Shown here: positions 1 to 7,618 of the stretch, piece by piece
Layout: each line of letters begins with the position of its first letter
Numbering within the stretch: position 1 is the stretch's first letter
NCBI RefSeq assembly: GCF_001431525.1
Contig: NZ_LDJH01000012.1
Span: 152,095 to 216,094, forward strand
From: Stenotrophomonas koreensis
GTDB lineage: Bacteria; Pseudomonadota; Gammaproteobacteria; Xanthomonadales; Xanthomonadaceae
Direction: 5' to 3'
DNA: 64,000 bases
Program-made: the position numbers and the translations under genes
The notes under the pieces: generated by a model
The model's input: only the letters and a program-made list of their open reading frames with translations
Told to the model about the DNA's origin: nothing
Databases searched by the model: none

Positions 1-1368
1 CTGCTGCTGGCGCTGGGAGTGGCTCTTGCCGCTCCCGGCGTTGCGCTGGGCGCGCCGGCCGCAACGCCGGAGCATGAATCCAATACCCAGGTGCCGGCCG
101 GGCAGTTGTATTACCAGCCGGGCCCGGCGCCGGACCGCATCGTGCTCAGCCCGGCCGCCGATGCAGCCAGCGGTTTTGCCGTGTCCTGGCGCACCGATGA
201 CAGCGTCAGCGCGCCGTTGCTGGAGCTGGCGCCATTGGGTGATTCGCCAGCCTTTGCCGCCAGCCGCCGCATCACCGCACAGACCCTGCCGCTGGCCAGT
301 GAGACCGGCAGTGCGCATTTCCACCATGCCCGGGTGGACGGGCTGGCGCCGGGATCAGCCTGGCTGTACCGCGTGCAGGGCAATGGCCGCTGGAGCAGCT
401 GGAACCGCGTGGTCACCGCCGGTGGCGTCGATGAGCCATTGACCCTGTTGTATTTTGGTGACACCCAGAACAAGAACCTGTCCCACGTCACCCGGGTGGT
501 GCGCCAGGCCATGCGCCAGGCACCGCAGGCGCGGCTGGCCCTGTTTGCCGGTGACCTGGTCAGTGGCGGCGATGGCCAGGACGACATCGAGTGGGGCGAG
601 TGGCATGCCGCAGCCTCCCCGTTGCTGGAAGAAGTGGTCACCGCACCGGCCGCCGGCAACCACGAATATGCCGACCTGCACGAGGACACACCGCAGGAAA
701 CCAAGGTGCTGGGTTCGCACTGGTCGCGCGCCTTCGCCCTGCCGGACAACGGTGACGCAGCGGTGCCGCACACCAGTTACTGGTTTGACCACCAGGGCGT
801 GCGCGTGGCCGTGATCGATGGCACCTCGGCACTGGAGCATGACACCGGCGCGCAGCAGGCCCGCTGGCTCGACGCAGTGCTGGCCGCCAACACGCGGCCG
901 TGGAGCATCGTGATGGTCCACCAGCCGCTCTACGCCCTGCGCGCCGGGCGCGACAACGCTGCGTTGATCGAGCACCTGGGGCCGGTGCTGCAGCGCCACA
1001 AGGTGGACCTGGTCCTGCAGGGCCACGACCATGCCTATGGCCGCCGCCTGCTGGCGGGTGCGGGCTCTTCCGTACTGGTTTCTTCCGTGGCCGGGCCCAA
1101 GCAGTACCGTCTGTCCGGGCAAGCCAAGGCCACGATGGCGCCGACCGGCGAGGACACCCAGTTCTTCCAGGTCCTGCGCCTTGCTGCAGACGGGCTGGAC
1201 TACCAGTCCTTCACTGCCAGTGGCGCCCTGTATGACGCCTTCCGCATCCAGCGCCAGGCCGATGGCAGCAAGCAGCTGGTTGAGCAGGAAGCAGGCCGCA
1301 TTGCACCGCGCAACTGCGACCACCGAGCTGCTACCGCCAAGGGCCGCACGGACCGGTGCTGGGAATGA
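1..1368 (+). CDS. Exported metallophosphatase, purple-acid-phosphatase type (5' end outside window)
   Basis: The reading frame is open from the first base, so the true start lies upstream. The first visible residues (LLLALGVALAAPG) are the hydrophobic core of a signal peptide. An N-terminal fibronectin-like segment typical of purple acid phosphatases (YYQPGPAPDRIVLS, then FAVSWRTD) precedes a calcineurin-like metallophosphoesterase domain. That domain has its metal motifs in order: YFGDTQ, FAGDLVSGGDGQ, AGNHEY, MVHQPLY and QGHDHAYG. It probably hydrolyses phosphate esters in the periplasm or outside the cell; the substrate cannot be told. Its stop codon overlaps the start of the pyrophosphatase gene, so the two are likely co-translated. 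Confidence 0.85.
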   Translation: MLLALGVALAAPGVALGAPAATPEHESNTQVPAGQLYYQPGPAPDRIVLSPAADAASGFAVSWRTDDSVSAPLLELAPLGDSPAFAASRRITAQTLPLASETGSAHFHHARVDGLAPGSAWLYRVQGNGRWSSWNRVVTAGGVDEPLTLLYFGDTQNKNLSHVTRVVRQAMRQAPQARLALFAGDLVSGGDGQDDIEWGEWHAAASPLLEEVVTAPAAGNHEYADLHEDTPQETKVLGSHWSRAFALPDNGDAAVPHTSYWFDHQGVRVAVIDGTSALEHDTGAQQARWLDAVLAANTRPWSIVMVHQPLYALRAGRDNAALIEHLGPVLQRHKVDLVLQGHDHAYGRRLLAGAGSSVLVSSVAGPKQYRLSGQAKATMAPTGEDTQFFQVLRLAADGLDYQSFTASGALYDAFRIQRQADGSKQLVEQEAGRIAPRNCDHRAATAKGRTDRCWE

Positions 1369-1964
1369 GCCGGTCAATGCGGGCATCACGCCTACTTCTG
1401 GGATTGCTGGCCATGGCAGCCGGTCCGCTGCTGGCCGCCAGTCCGGACCGTGGAATTGACGACCCAGGGCCGGACACGGCCGTGCTGCGGGTGGAGATCC
1501 CGGCCGGCAGTGCCGTCAAGTACGAGTTCGACAGCCAGGGACGGCTGTTCGTTGACCGTTTCCTGCCCGGCAGCGAGGTCTATCCGGCCAATTACGGCGG
1601 GCTGCCCGGCACCTTGGCCGGTGACGGGGATCCGCTCGATGCGCTGGTGATCACCCGCCAGCCCTTGTTGCCGGGTGTGCGCATCGCCTTCCGGCCGATC
1701 GGGGTGCTGCGCATGCGCGATGGCGGCCAGCACGATGACAAGCTCATCGGCGTGCCGATCAGTGCCGTGGATGCCGATTACGACCTGATCCAGGAACTGG
1801 AACAGCTGCCGCCGGCCCTGCGCCAGCGCATTGAAGGCTTTTTCAGCCGTTACAAGCACACCCGGGCCGAGGGCAATCCGGTACAGCTGGCCGGCTGGGG
1901 CGATGCCGGGCAGGCGCGCGAGCTGCTGAGGCAGGCCCTGGCGCGTGGCGCCGCGCGGCCCTGA
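1365..1964 (+). CDS. Exported inorganic pyrophosphatase, family I
   Basis: This 199-residue protein hydrolyses pyrophosphate to two phosphates. The family I active-site residues are all present: the K and E of VKYE, R in FVDRF, Y in YPANYG, the three aspartates of DGDPLD, the DDK segment and the YK pair near the end. Unlike the housekeeping cytoplasmic enzyme, it starts with a signal peptide (LLLGLLAMAAGPLLAA), so it acts in the periplasm. The ATG at 1365 overlaps the upstream phosphatase stop (ATGA), which favours it over the GTG at 1356. Together with its neighbour it suggests extracytoplasmic phosphate scavenging (inference). Confidence 0.88.
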   Translation: MSRSMRASRLLLGLLAMAAGPLLAASPDRGIDDPGPDTAVLRVEIPAGSAVKYEFDSQGRLFVDRFLPGSEVYPANYGGLPGTLAGDGDPLDALVITRQPLLPGVRIAFRPIGVLRMRDGGQHDDKLIGVPISAVDADYDLIQELEQLPPALRQRIEGFFSRYKHTRAEGNPVQLAGWGDAGQARELLRQALARGAARP

Positions 1965-2434
1965 GCGGCGCCTGCAGCCACTGTCTTGACCAGGCCAGCG
2001 GCAGCAACGGCGGCGCCCTGGTCCGCTTCAGCCCCGGGCCTGGCACCGCAGTGCCGGCCATGCCGTCTGCGGGCAAGGCACCGGCAATGGCGGGCCCGCG
2101 CTAAAGAATTGCCGCGCCGGCCGCTATCACTTGGGAGCCGGTTGCAGCGACGCCCGGTTGCCGCGTCGCAGGCATCGATGCAGTGCAATCCTGGCGTGTT
2201 GAATGATGCCGCCGGCCAGGCGTATCGTCGCCGTTGCTGGCTGCCGTGACCGACTTTGGGTCGATGCCTGCAACTTTCTGAACAGGGGGCTGTAGAATGC
2301 CGCACCGCATTTTGGAACATCCAAAAACACAGGCTGGAAACTGTGCCGCTGGCGGACGATGCAACTCAAGGACAGGCGGATTGAACCGGGCGCAAGTCCC
2401 ATCGATGCTTGACCAATATTCAAAGGAGACAAAG
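1965..2434 (+). other. 470-bp intergenic region with a possible promoter and long leader
   Basis: No gene is convincing on either strand. A TAGAAT hexamer at 2293-2298 could be a -10 element for the downstream small secreted protein, which would give a leader of about 130 nt. No good -35 element is visible. The leader (2310-2420) contains several short GC-rich inverted repeats, but I recognise no riboswitch in it. Confidence 0.3.
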
Positions 2435-2779
2435 ATGGTAAGTAAATGGATCAGCCGCCTCGCTCTGGCGGCGGTTTTGGTTATTGCCAGCCCGATGGCA
2501 CTGGCGCAGCAGATGTATGTGGATGTCACCAACAATACCGGCTTCCCGATCTGGCACCTGTATGTCAGCCCGGCTTCGGCCTCGGATTGGGAAGAAGACC
2601 TGCTCGGCGCCAGTGAAGTGCTGGAAAATGGCCGCACCAAGCGCATCACCCTGACCGGTTACAAGTCGCCGCGCTTTGACGTGCGTGCCGTCGACAGCGA
2701 TGGCGATTCGTATACCCGCATGAATGTCAATGTGCGCGAATCGGATGTGATCTTCCGCCTCAGCGACATCGATATCTGA
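2435..2779 (+). CDS. Small secreted protein of unknown function
   Basis: This 114-residue protein begins with a clear signal peptide (about residues 1-25, ending PMALAQQ). The mature part of about 90 residues reads as a small beta-rich domain (MYVDVTNNTGFPIWHLYVSP, then ...YKSPRFDVRAVDSDGDSYTR). I do not recognise a named function. The start is set by a strong AAGGAGA ribosome-binding site at 2422-2428. The frame stays open upstream to a GTG-type start near 2297, but that extension has no ribosome-binding site and would bury the signal peptide. The gene stands alone and is followed by a strong terminator. Confidence 0.75.
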   Translation: MVSKWISRLALAAVLVIASPMALAQQMYVDVTNNTGFPIWHLYVSPASASDWEEDLLGASEVLENGRTKRITLTGYKSPRFDVRAVDSDGDSYTRMNVNVRESDVIFRLSDIDI

Positions 2780-2793
2780 TCCTTGCCGGGAAT

Positions 2794-2825
2794 GAAAAAA
2801 ACAGCCGCTTGCGGCTGTTTTTTTT
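2794..2825 (+). terminator. Rho-independent terminator after the small secreted protein
   Basis: A perfect 10-bp stem AAACAGCCGC / GCGGCTGTTT with a TT loop is followed by a run of T (2818-2825). Confidence 0.92.
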
Positions 2826-3187
2826 GTCCGGCGTTTGCCGCTGGCTGTGCAGGATTCTGCAGTGCAGCCAGGTGCGGGCCACGTGTGACGCAAAGGCTGC
2901 TGTCCCGCAACGGCCAGCGACGCGTCAGTCACGCAACCGATGGTGCTGTTCTGGATGCAGCGCTGATCAAGCAAATACCGGCAGTCAACTGGCTGGTCGT
3001 GTACTGCCACCCGGGGCAGCCCCCTTGTCAGCCTGATCTCCGGCTGCGTGCCCGTGGCAGAGGCCGCAATGCCCGCAGCCTGTGCCCCGCCGCAGGCGCT
3101 GGCAGGGCGGTCCCCTGCGGCTGGAACCCACTGCCGGCGCCCCGCCTGGCCGGTGACAGCGCGGCCTGTTGCCGCTGGTGCCGGGCA
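2826..3187. other. Intergenic, no gene seen
   Basis: This stretch of about 360 bp lies between two convergent transcription units. The open frames in it are short, have poor codon use and no ribosome-binding site. I see no repeat or RNA gene. Confidence 0.4.
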
Positions 3188-3214
3188 GCAAAGAGCCCGC
3201 CTCACGGCGGGCTC
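3188..3214 (-). terminator. Likely terminator of the aminotransferase gene
   Basis: A perfect 9-bp stem GAGCCCGCC / GGCGGGCTC with a 4-nt loop lies 26 bp past the aminotransferase stop. In the minus direction it is followed by a weak CTTTGC tail. Confidence 0.6.
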
Positions 3215-3239
3215 GTGCCTTCCGTCCTGCGGGTGCGGA

Positions 3240-4721
3240 TCAGGCCCGGCGTGGGCCTTCGACCAGCGCACGCCCGACCATCTCCACCAGCAGGTCCAGT
3301 TCGGCCTCGTCCATGCCGAAGTGCGGGGTGAAGCGCAGCGAATTCTCGCCGCCGTGGATCACATTGACCCCGTGCATGCGCAGCCACTCCTCGGTGGAGC
3401 CGGCCCCGTAGCACTTGTACTGCGGGGCCAGCTCGCAGGAGAACAGCAGGCCAGTGCCCTGCACCTTGGTGATCGCGCCCCCCAGCCGTTCCTTCAATGC
3501 TTCCAGCTTCTGCATCGCCTGCTGGCCACGCAGGCGGATATTGTTGCGGACCGGCTCATCCAGGCGTGCCAGGGTGGCGCAGGCCACGTCCAGCGCACGC
3601 GGGTTGGTGGTCATGGTGTTGCCGTACACGCCCTTGCGGTACAGCGCGGCGGCGTGCTCGGTCACGGCCAGTACCGACAGCGGGAACTGGGCGCCGTTCA
3701 GGGCCTTGGAGTAGGTCTCCATGTCCGGCGCCTCCAGCTCCTGGTGGCCGGGGTAGTCGACGAAGGACAGGGTGCCGTGCACGCGCAGCGCGGCCTGGAT
3801 CGAGTCGATCAGCAGCAGGCTGCCGTGTTCGCGGGTCAGCTCACGGGCCAGGCGGTAGAAGTCCACCGGCACCGCACGGCCCGGGTCGCCTTCGCCCATC
3901 ACCGGCTCCAGGAACACCGCCTCGATGAACCAGTGGTTGGCCTGGGCATCGGCAAACACCTGGCGCAGGGCCTGCTGGTCATACGGGGGGATGGCAATGA
4001 CGCTGTGCTCGTCGCGGTAGCTGGCCAGATGCGCATCGTAGGCCTTGCGGGTGGAATCGGAATACAGCGCCGGACGGTCGGTACGGCCGTGGAAACTGCC
4101 CTTGATCACCACGCGCTTGATCGTGGCGCCGGCATGCCGGGCGCCCGGGTCGGTCATCAGCTTGGCGTTGATGTCAGCGATGCGCGCGGCCAGCCCGACC
4201 GCTTCGGAGCCGGAGTTCAGGCACATGAAGTGCGAGAACGGGCAGCCGCCGCGGGTATGGCCGATTTCGCGGCGCATTGCGGCAATGAAGCGGTCCTGGG
4301 CCAGCGAGGGAGTCATGATGTTGGCCATCACCTGCGGCTTGCCGAGCGCCTCCAGGATATCGGCCGGGGTATGGCCGAAGCCGAGCATGCCGTAGCCGCC
4401 GGCGTCATACAGCACCGCGCCCTTCAGGCTGACCACCCACGGCCCGCGGGCGGCCAGCGCGATATAGGGCACCACCGCATCATCGGCATAGAAGTTGACG
4501 AAGCCATCCTGCACGGCGGCGATCTGCGCGCTTTCATCCAGGTCCAGCAATGCCGCGGCCTGCGGCTTGATACGCGCGTATTCGTCGGCAGCGGCGTCGA
4601 TGGCGGCGCGCAGGTCAGGGTGGTTGGCGGCCAGCTGCTCGACCTGCGGGTCAGACAGGCCCTGGGTAAGGCGGGTGCCGGCATGGGCGCGGAGCGGGGC
4701 GAGCGGGGCAAGAAGGGACAT
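3240..4721 (-). CDS. PLP-dependent class III aminotransferase
   Basis: This 493-residue protein has the class III aminotransferase fold. Visible landmarks are the phosphate-binding NSGSEA (169-174), SFHGRT (209-214), the pyridine-contacting aspartate D306 in IDSIQ, the Schiff-base lysine K339 in YSKALNG, and MTTNPRA. An N-terminal extension of about 60 residues is longer than in acetylornithine or ornithine aminotransferases. The usual D-E-V-Q motif reads D-S-I-Q here. It is divergent from an Lrp/AsnC regulator, which suggests amino-acid-responsive control and an amino-acid or diamine substrate such as lysine, ornithine or a related amine (inference). The exact substrate cannot be read from sequence. 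Confidence 0.85.
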   Translation of the reverse strand: MSLLAPLAPLRAHAGTRLTQGLSDPQVEQLAANHPDLRAAIDAAADEYARIKPQAAALLDLDESAQIAAVQDGFVNFYADDAVVPYIALAARGPWVVSLKGAVLYDAGGYGMLGFGHTPADILEALGKPQVMANIMTPSLAQDRFIAAMRREIGHTRGGCPFSHFMCLNSGSEAVGLAARIADINAKLMTDPGARHAGATIKRVVIKGSFHGRTDRPALYSDSTRKAYDAHLASYRDEHSVIAIPPYDQQALRQVFADAQANHWFIEAVFLEPVMGEGDPGRAVPVDFYRLARELTREHGSLLLIDSIQAALRVHGTLSFVDYPGHQELEAPDMETYSKALNGAQFPLSVLAVTEHAAALYRKGVYGNTMTTNPRALDVACATLARLDEPVRNNIRLRGQQAMQKLEALKERLGGAITKVQGTGLLFSCELAPQYKCYGAGSTEEWLRMHGVNVIHGGENSLRFTPHFGMDEAELDLLVEMVGRALVEGPRRA

Positions 4722-4744
4722 GCTGAATCCGTGCTGATTGTGTC

Positions 4745-4773
4745 TAGTGTTAGTTGTAACCGTTAACGCACTA
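4745..4773. promoter_or_regulatory. Dyad in the aminotransferase/lrp divergent promoter region
   Basis: TAGTG and CACTA form the outer arms of an imperfect, AT-rich dyad with TTA/TAA inside. It sits 24 bp upstream of the aminotransferase start and 70 bp upstream of the Lrp-type gene. It is a plausible site for the adjacent regulator, by position only. Confidence 0.35.
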
Positions 4774-4842
4774 CAAATGGCAGTGCGAATCTGCTCAAAT
4801 CAATGGCCGGTTTCGGCGGATTGACGAAAGGTTTTCGACAAA

Positions 4843-5274
4843 GTGACCATTTCCCAGGCGGATGCACAGTTGCTTGACCTGTTGCGTGAAGATGCGCGCG
4901 CCTCGACCGCGGCGCTGGCGCGCCGGCTCGGGGTGTCGCGGACCACGGTGCAGAGCCGGATCGAACGGCTGCAGCACAGCGGAATAATCGCCGGCTACAC
5001 CGTGCGCCTTGGCCAGGCGATGGAGCGCCAGCAGGTCCGCGCGCATATCTCCATCACCGTGATGCCGAAGAAAATGCCGGCGGTCGTGCGGGCGCTGCAG
5101 GCCATTGCTGCGGTGCGCAGCCTGCATTCGGTCAGTGGGGTGCATGACCTGGTGGCGATGGCCGCCGTCGATGGCGTGGCGGCAATGGACGAGCTGACCG
5201 ATGCCATCGGCGCCATTGATGGGGTCGAGCGCACCACCACGGCAGTCATCCTGGGCACCAAGTTCGAGCGGTGA
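4843..5274 (+). CDS. Lrp/AsnC family transcriptional regulator
   Basis: This 143-residue protein has the usual two-part layout. An N-terminal helix-turn-helix (DAQLLDLLREDARASTAALA followed by RRLGVSRTTVQSRIERL) leads to a C-terminal RAM/AsnC ligand-binding and oligomerisation domain (about 65-140, with VRSLHSVSGVHDLV). The start is GTG at 4843; in-frame alternatives would cut the DNA-binding domain. It is divergent from the class III aminotransferase, which is its most likely target, with an amino acid as the likely effector. Confidence 0.9.
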   Translation: MTISQADAQLLDLLREDARASTAALARRLGVSRTTVQSRIERLQHSGIIAGYTVRLGQAMERQQVRAHISITVMPKKMPAVVRALQAIAAVRSLHSVSGVHDLVAMAAVDGVAAMDELTDAIGAIDGVERTTTAVILGTKFER

Positions 5275-5331
5275 GGGCAGAGGCGGTACAGGGGCGTAAA
5301 CTGACGCCCCCGTTGTATCGAGCTGCCGGCG

Positions 5332-6378
5332 TTGAAGAAGTCCGATTTTGCCTACCACCTGCCTCCCGAACTGATTGCCCAGGCGCCGCTGCCGGAGCGT
5401 TCGGCCAGCCGCCTGCTGCTGGTGCCGCCGGCACCGGCAGCGCTGGAGGATCGCCAGGTGCGCGATCTGGACCAGCTGCTGCAGCCCGGCGACCTGCTGG
5501 TATTCAATGACACCCGGGTCATCCCGGCGCGCCTGTTCGGCGCCAAGGCCACCGGTGGCCGGGTCGAGATCCTGATCGAGCGCCTGCTCGGCGCGCAGGA
5601 TGTGCGCGCGCAGCTGGGGGTAAGCAAATCCCCCAAGGCCGGCAGCGTGATTGATCTGGATGCCGGCGGCCAGGCCGAGGTGCTCGGCCGGGATGGCGAG
5701 TTCTATCTGTTGCGCCTGCACGTGCCCGGGGCGCTGGAGGACTGGCTGGAGCAGGCCGGACGCCTGCCGCTGCCGCCATACATCACCCGCGACGTGGACA
5801 ATGCCGACAAGCAGCGTTACCAGACCGTATTCGCCCGGGAAGCCGGCGCGGTGGCAGCGCCCACCGCCGGGCTGCATTTTGACCAGACACTGCTGGATCG
5901 CCTGAGCGCACGCGGGGTGCAGTTCGGCCATGTCACCCTGCATGTGGGTGCCGGCACCTTCCAGCCGGTGCGGGTGGAGGACCTGTCCGAACACCGGATG
6001 CACAGCGAGCGGGTCCGGGTCAGTGCCGAACTGGTAGAGAAGGTGCGTGCCACCCGGGCTGCTGGCGGTCGTGTGATCGGGGTGGGCACCACCGTGGTGC
6101 GGGCGCTGGAAAGTGCGACCAGCGATGGTGTCCTGGCCGCCTACGAGGGAGAGACGCGCATCTTCATCACCCCCGGTTACACCATCACCAGTGTCGATGC
6201 GCTGCTGACAAACTTCCATCTGCCCGAAAGCACGCTGCTGATGATGATCAGTGCCTTTGTCGGACGCCGGCGCGTGTTCGCCGCCTACGCCCATGCGATC
6301 GCGCAGCGCTATCGTTTTTTCAGCTATGGCGATGCGATGCTGTTGTTCCCCGGCCCACAGGATGAACAAGACACCTGA
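5332..6378 (+). CDS. queA: S-adenosylmethionine:tRNA ribosyltransferase-isomerase QueA
   Basis: QueA transfers and isomerises the ribosyl group of S-adenosylmethionine onto preQ1 in tRNA to make epoxyqueuosine. The 348-residue length and conserved blocks match the family: [13 protein letters not shown] at the N-terminus, [41 protein letters not shown] and the C-terminal [13 protein letters not shown]. The start codon is TTG at 5332. The pathway partner tgt lies downstream at 10346, but the two are separated here by an iron transporter cluster rather than adjacent. Confidence 0.97.
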   Translation: MKKSDFAYHLPPELIAQAPLPERSASRLLLVPPAPAALEDRQVRDLDQLLQPGDLLVFNDTRVIPARLFGAKATGGRVEILIERLLGAQDVRAQLGVSKSPKAGSVIDLDAGGQAEVLGRDGEFYLLRLHVPGALEDWLEQAGRLPLPPYITRDVDNADKQRYQTVFAREAGAVAAPTAGLHFDQTLLDRLSARGVQFGHVTLHVGAGTFQPVRVEDLSEHRMHSERVRVSAELVEKVRATRAAGGRVIGVGTTVVRALESATSDGVLAAYEGETRIFITPGYTITSVDALLTNFHLPESTLLMMISAFVGRRRVFAAYAHAIAQRYRFFSYGDAMLLFPGPQDEQDT

Positions 6379-6398
6379 TGGTGTGCTGTGGTCGTGGC

Positions 6399-6417
6399 GT
6401 GAATGATATAAATTCTC
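6399..6417. promoter_or_regulatory. Putative Fur box
   Basis: The 19-mer GTGAATGATATAAATTCTC matches the classical Fur consensus (GATAATGATAATCATTATC) at 13 of 19 positions. It lies 55 bp upstream of the first gene of a ferric iron ABC transporter, which is exactly the type of gene Fur represses. Confidence 0.6.
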
Positions 6418-6471
6418 ACTTGCAGGTCCGGCCATCCGCGCCGGGCTGACGACCACTTCTGGAGCCCTGTC

Positions 6472-7554
6472 ATGTTCGATCCGAAGCGCGCCGCCGGCCT
6501 TGTGGCCGCCCTGAGCACCGCCCTGCTGCTGGCGGCCTGCGGCAAGACCCCGCCGGCCACTGCCGGCGCGCAGGCGGCTGGCGCAGCGCCGGCAACCGCT
6601 GGCGAGGTCAACCTCTACACCACGCGCGAACCGGGCCTGGTGCAGCCACTGCTGGATGCCTTCACTGCGCAGACCGGTATCAAGGTCAATACGGTGATGC
6701 TGCGTGATGGCCTGACCGAGCGGCTGGCAGCCGAAGGCGAGCGCTCGCCGGCCGATGTGCTGATGACCGTCGATACCGGCCGGCTGCTGGACGTGGTCGA
6801 AGCCGGCTACACCCAGCCGATCGACTCGGCGGTGCTCAACAGCGCCATCCCCGCCAACCTGCGCAGTGCCGAGGGCCAGTGGTTTGCGCTGTCGCTGCGC
6901 GACCGGGTGGTGTATGCCGACAAGGACCTGGACCTGAGCGGTTTCACCTATGAGGACCTGGCCGATGAAAAGTGGAAGGGGCGGGTATGCATCCGTTCCG
7001 GCCAGCATCCCTACAACACCAGCCTGTTTGCCGCGATGATCGCCCATAACGGCGCACAGGCCACCGAAAACTGGCTGGCCGCGGTCAAGGGCAACCTCGC
7101 GCGCAAGGCCGCTGGCGGTGACCGCGATGTGGCCCGCGACATCCTCGCCGGCATCTGTGATATCGGCATTGCCAATGCCTACTACGTCGGCCGGATGAAG
7201 AACGCCGAGCCGGGCAGCGAGCAGCGTGCCTGGGGCGATGCCATCCAGGTCGTGCGCCCGGTGTTTGCCGCTGACAATGGCGGTACCCACGTCAATATTT
7301 CCGGTGCCGCCGTAGCCCGCCACGCACCCAACCGCGACAACGCGGTCAAGCTGCTGGAGTATCTGGTCGGCGACGAAGCCCAGAGCCTGTATGCCCGCGC
7401 CAATTACGAATACCCGGTCAAGCCTGGCGTGGCGCTGGATCCGGTGGTGGCCAGCTTCGGTGAGATGACGATTGATCCGCTGCCGCTGGCCCAGGTGGTG
7501 GCCAACCGCAAGCTGGCCAGCGAGCTGGTGGACAAGGTCGGTTTCGATAACTGA
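6472..7554 (+). CDS. Ferric iron ABC transporter, substrate-binding lipoprotein
   Basis: This 360-residue protein belongs to the FbpA/FutA/AfuA family of periplasmic Fe(III)-binding proteins. It opens with a lipoprotein signal with the cleavage motif LLAAC (Cys23), so it is probably membrane-tethered. Family features are VNLYTTREPGLVQPLLDAF at the start of the mature domain, MTVDTGRL, the SLRDRVVYADKDLDL strand, NISGAAVARHAPN and the tyrosine-containing YEYPV near the C-terminus. Two further genes encode the permease and ATPase. A Fur-box-like sequence just upstream indicates iron-regulated expression. Confidence 0.92.
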   Translation: MFDPKRAAGLVAALSTALLLAACGKTPPATAGAQAAGAAPATAGEVNLYTTREPGLVQPLLDAFTAQTGIKVNTVMLRDGLTERLAAEGERSPADVLMTVDTGRLLDVVEAGYTQPIDSAVLNSAIPANLRSAEGQWFALSLRDRVVYADKDLDLSGFTYEDLADEKWKGRVCIRSGQHPYNTSLFAAMIAHNGAQATENWLAAVKGNLARKAAGGDRDVARDILAGICDIGIANAYYVGRMKNAEPGSEQRAWGDAIQVVRPVFAADNGGTHVNISGAAVARHAPNRDNAVKLLEYLVGDEAQSLYARANYEYPVKPGVALDPVVASFGEMTIDPLPLAQVVANRKLASELVDKVGFDN

Positions 7555-7618
7555 GCGTGCGCATGCCGGCCCTGTCCCGACCCCATCGGTCCGCATCAAC
7601 ACGGGCCGGCAGCAACCG

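Noticed and set aside
2340..2410. Cobalamin-type riboswitch
   Set aside because: A few GC-rich blocks looked suggestive, but the conserved core elements are missing and the downstream gene is not a cobalamin-related gene.
2297..2434. N-terminal extension of the small secreted protein
   Set aside because: The frame is open, but the strong ribosome-binding site and the signal peptide both point to ATG 2435.
3048..4766. Plus-strand open frame of 572 codons
   Set aside because: It is the antisense shadow of the class III aminotransferase and shows no recognisable domain.
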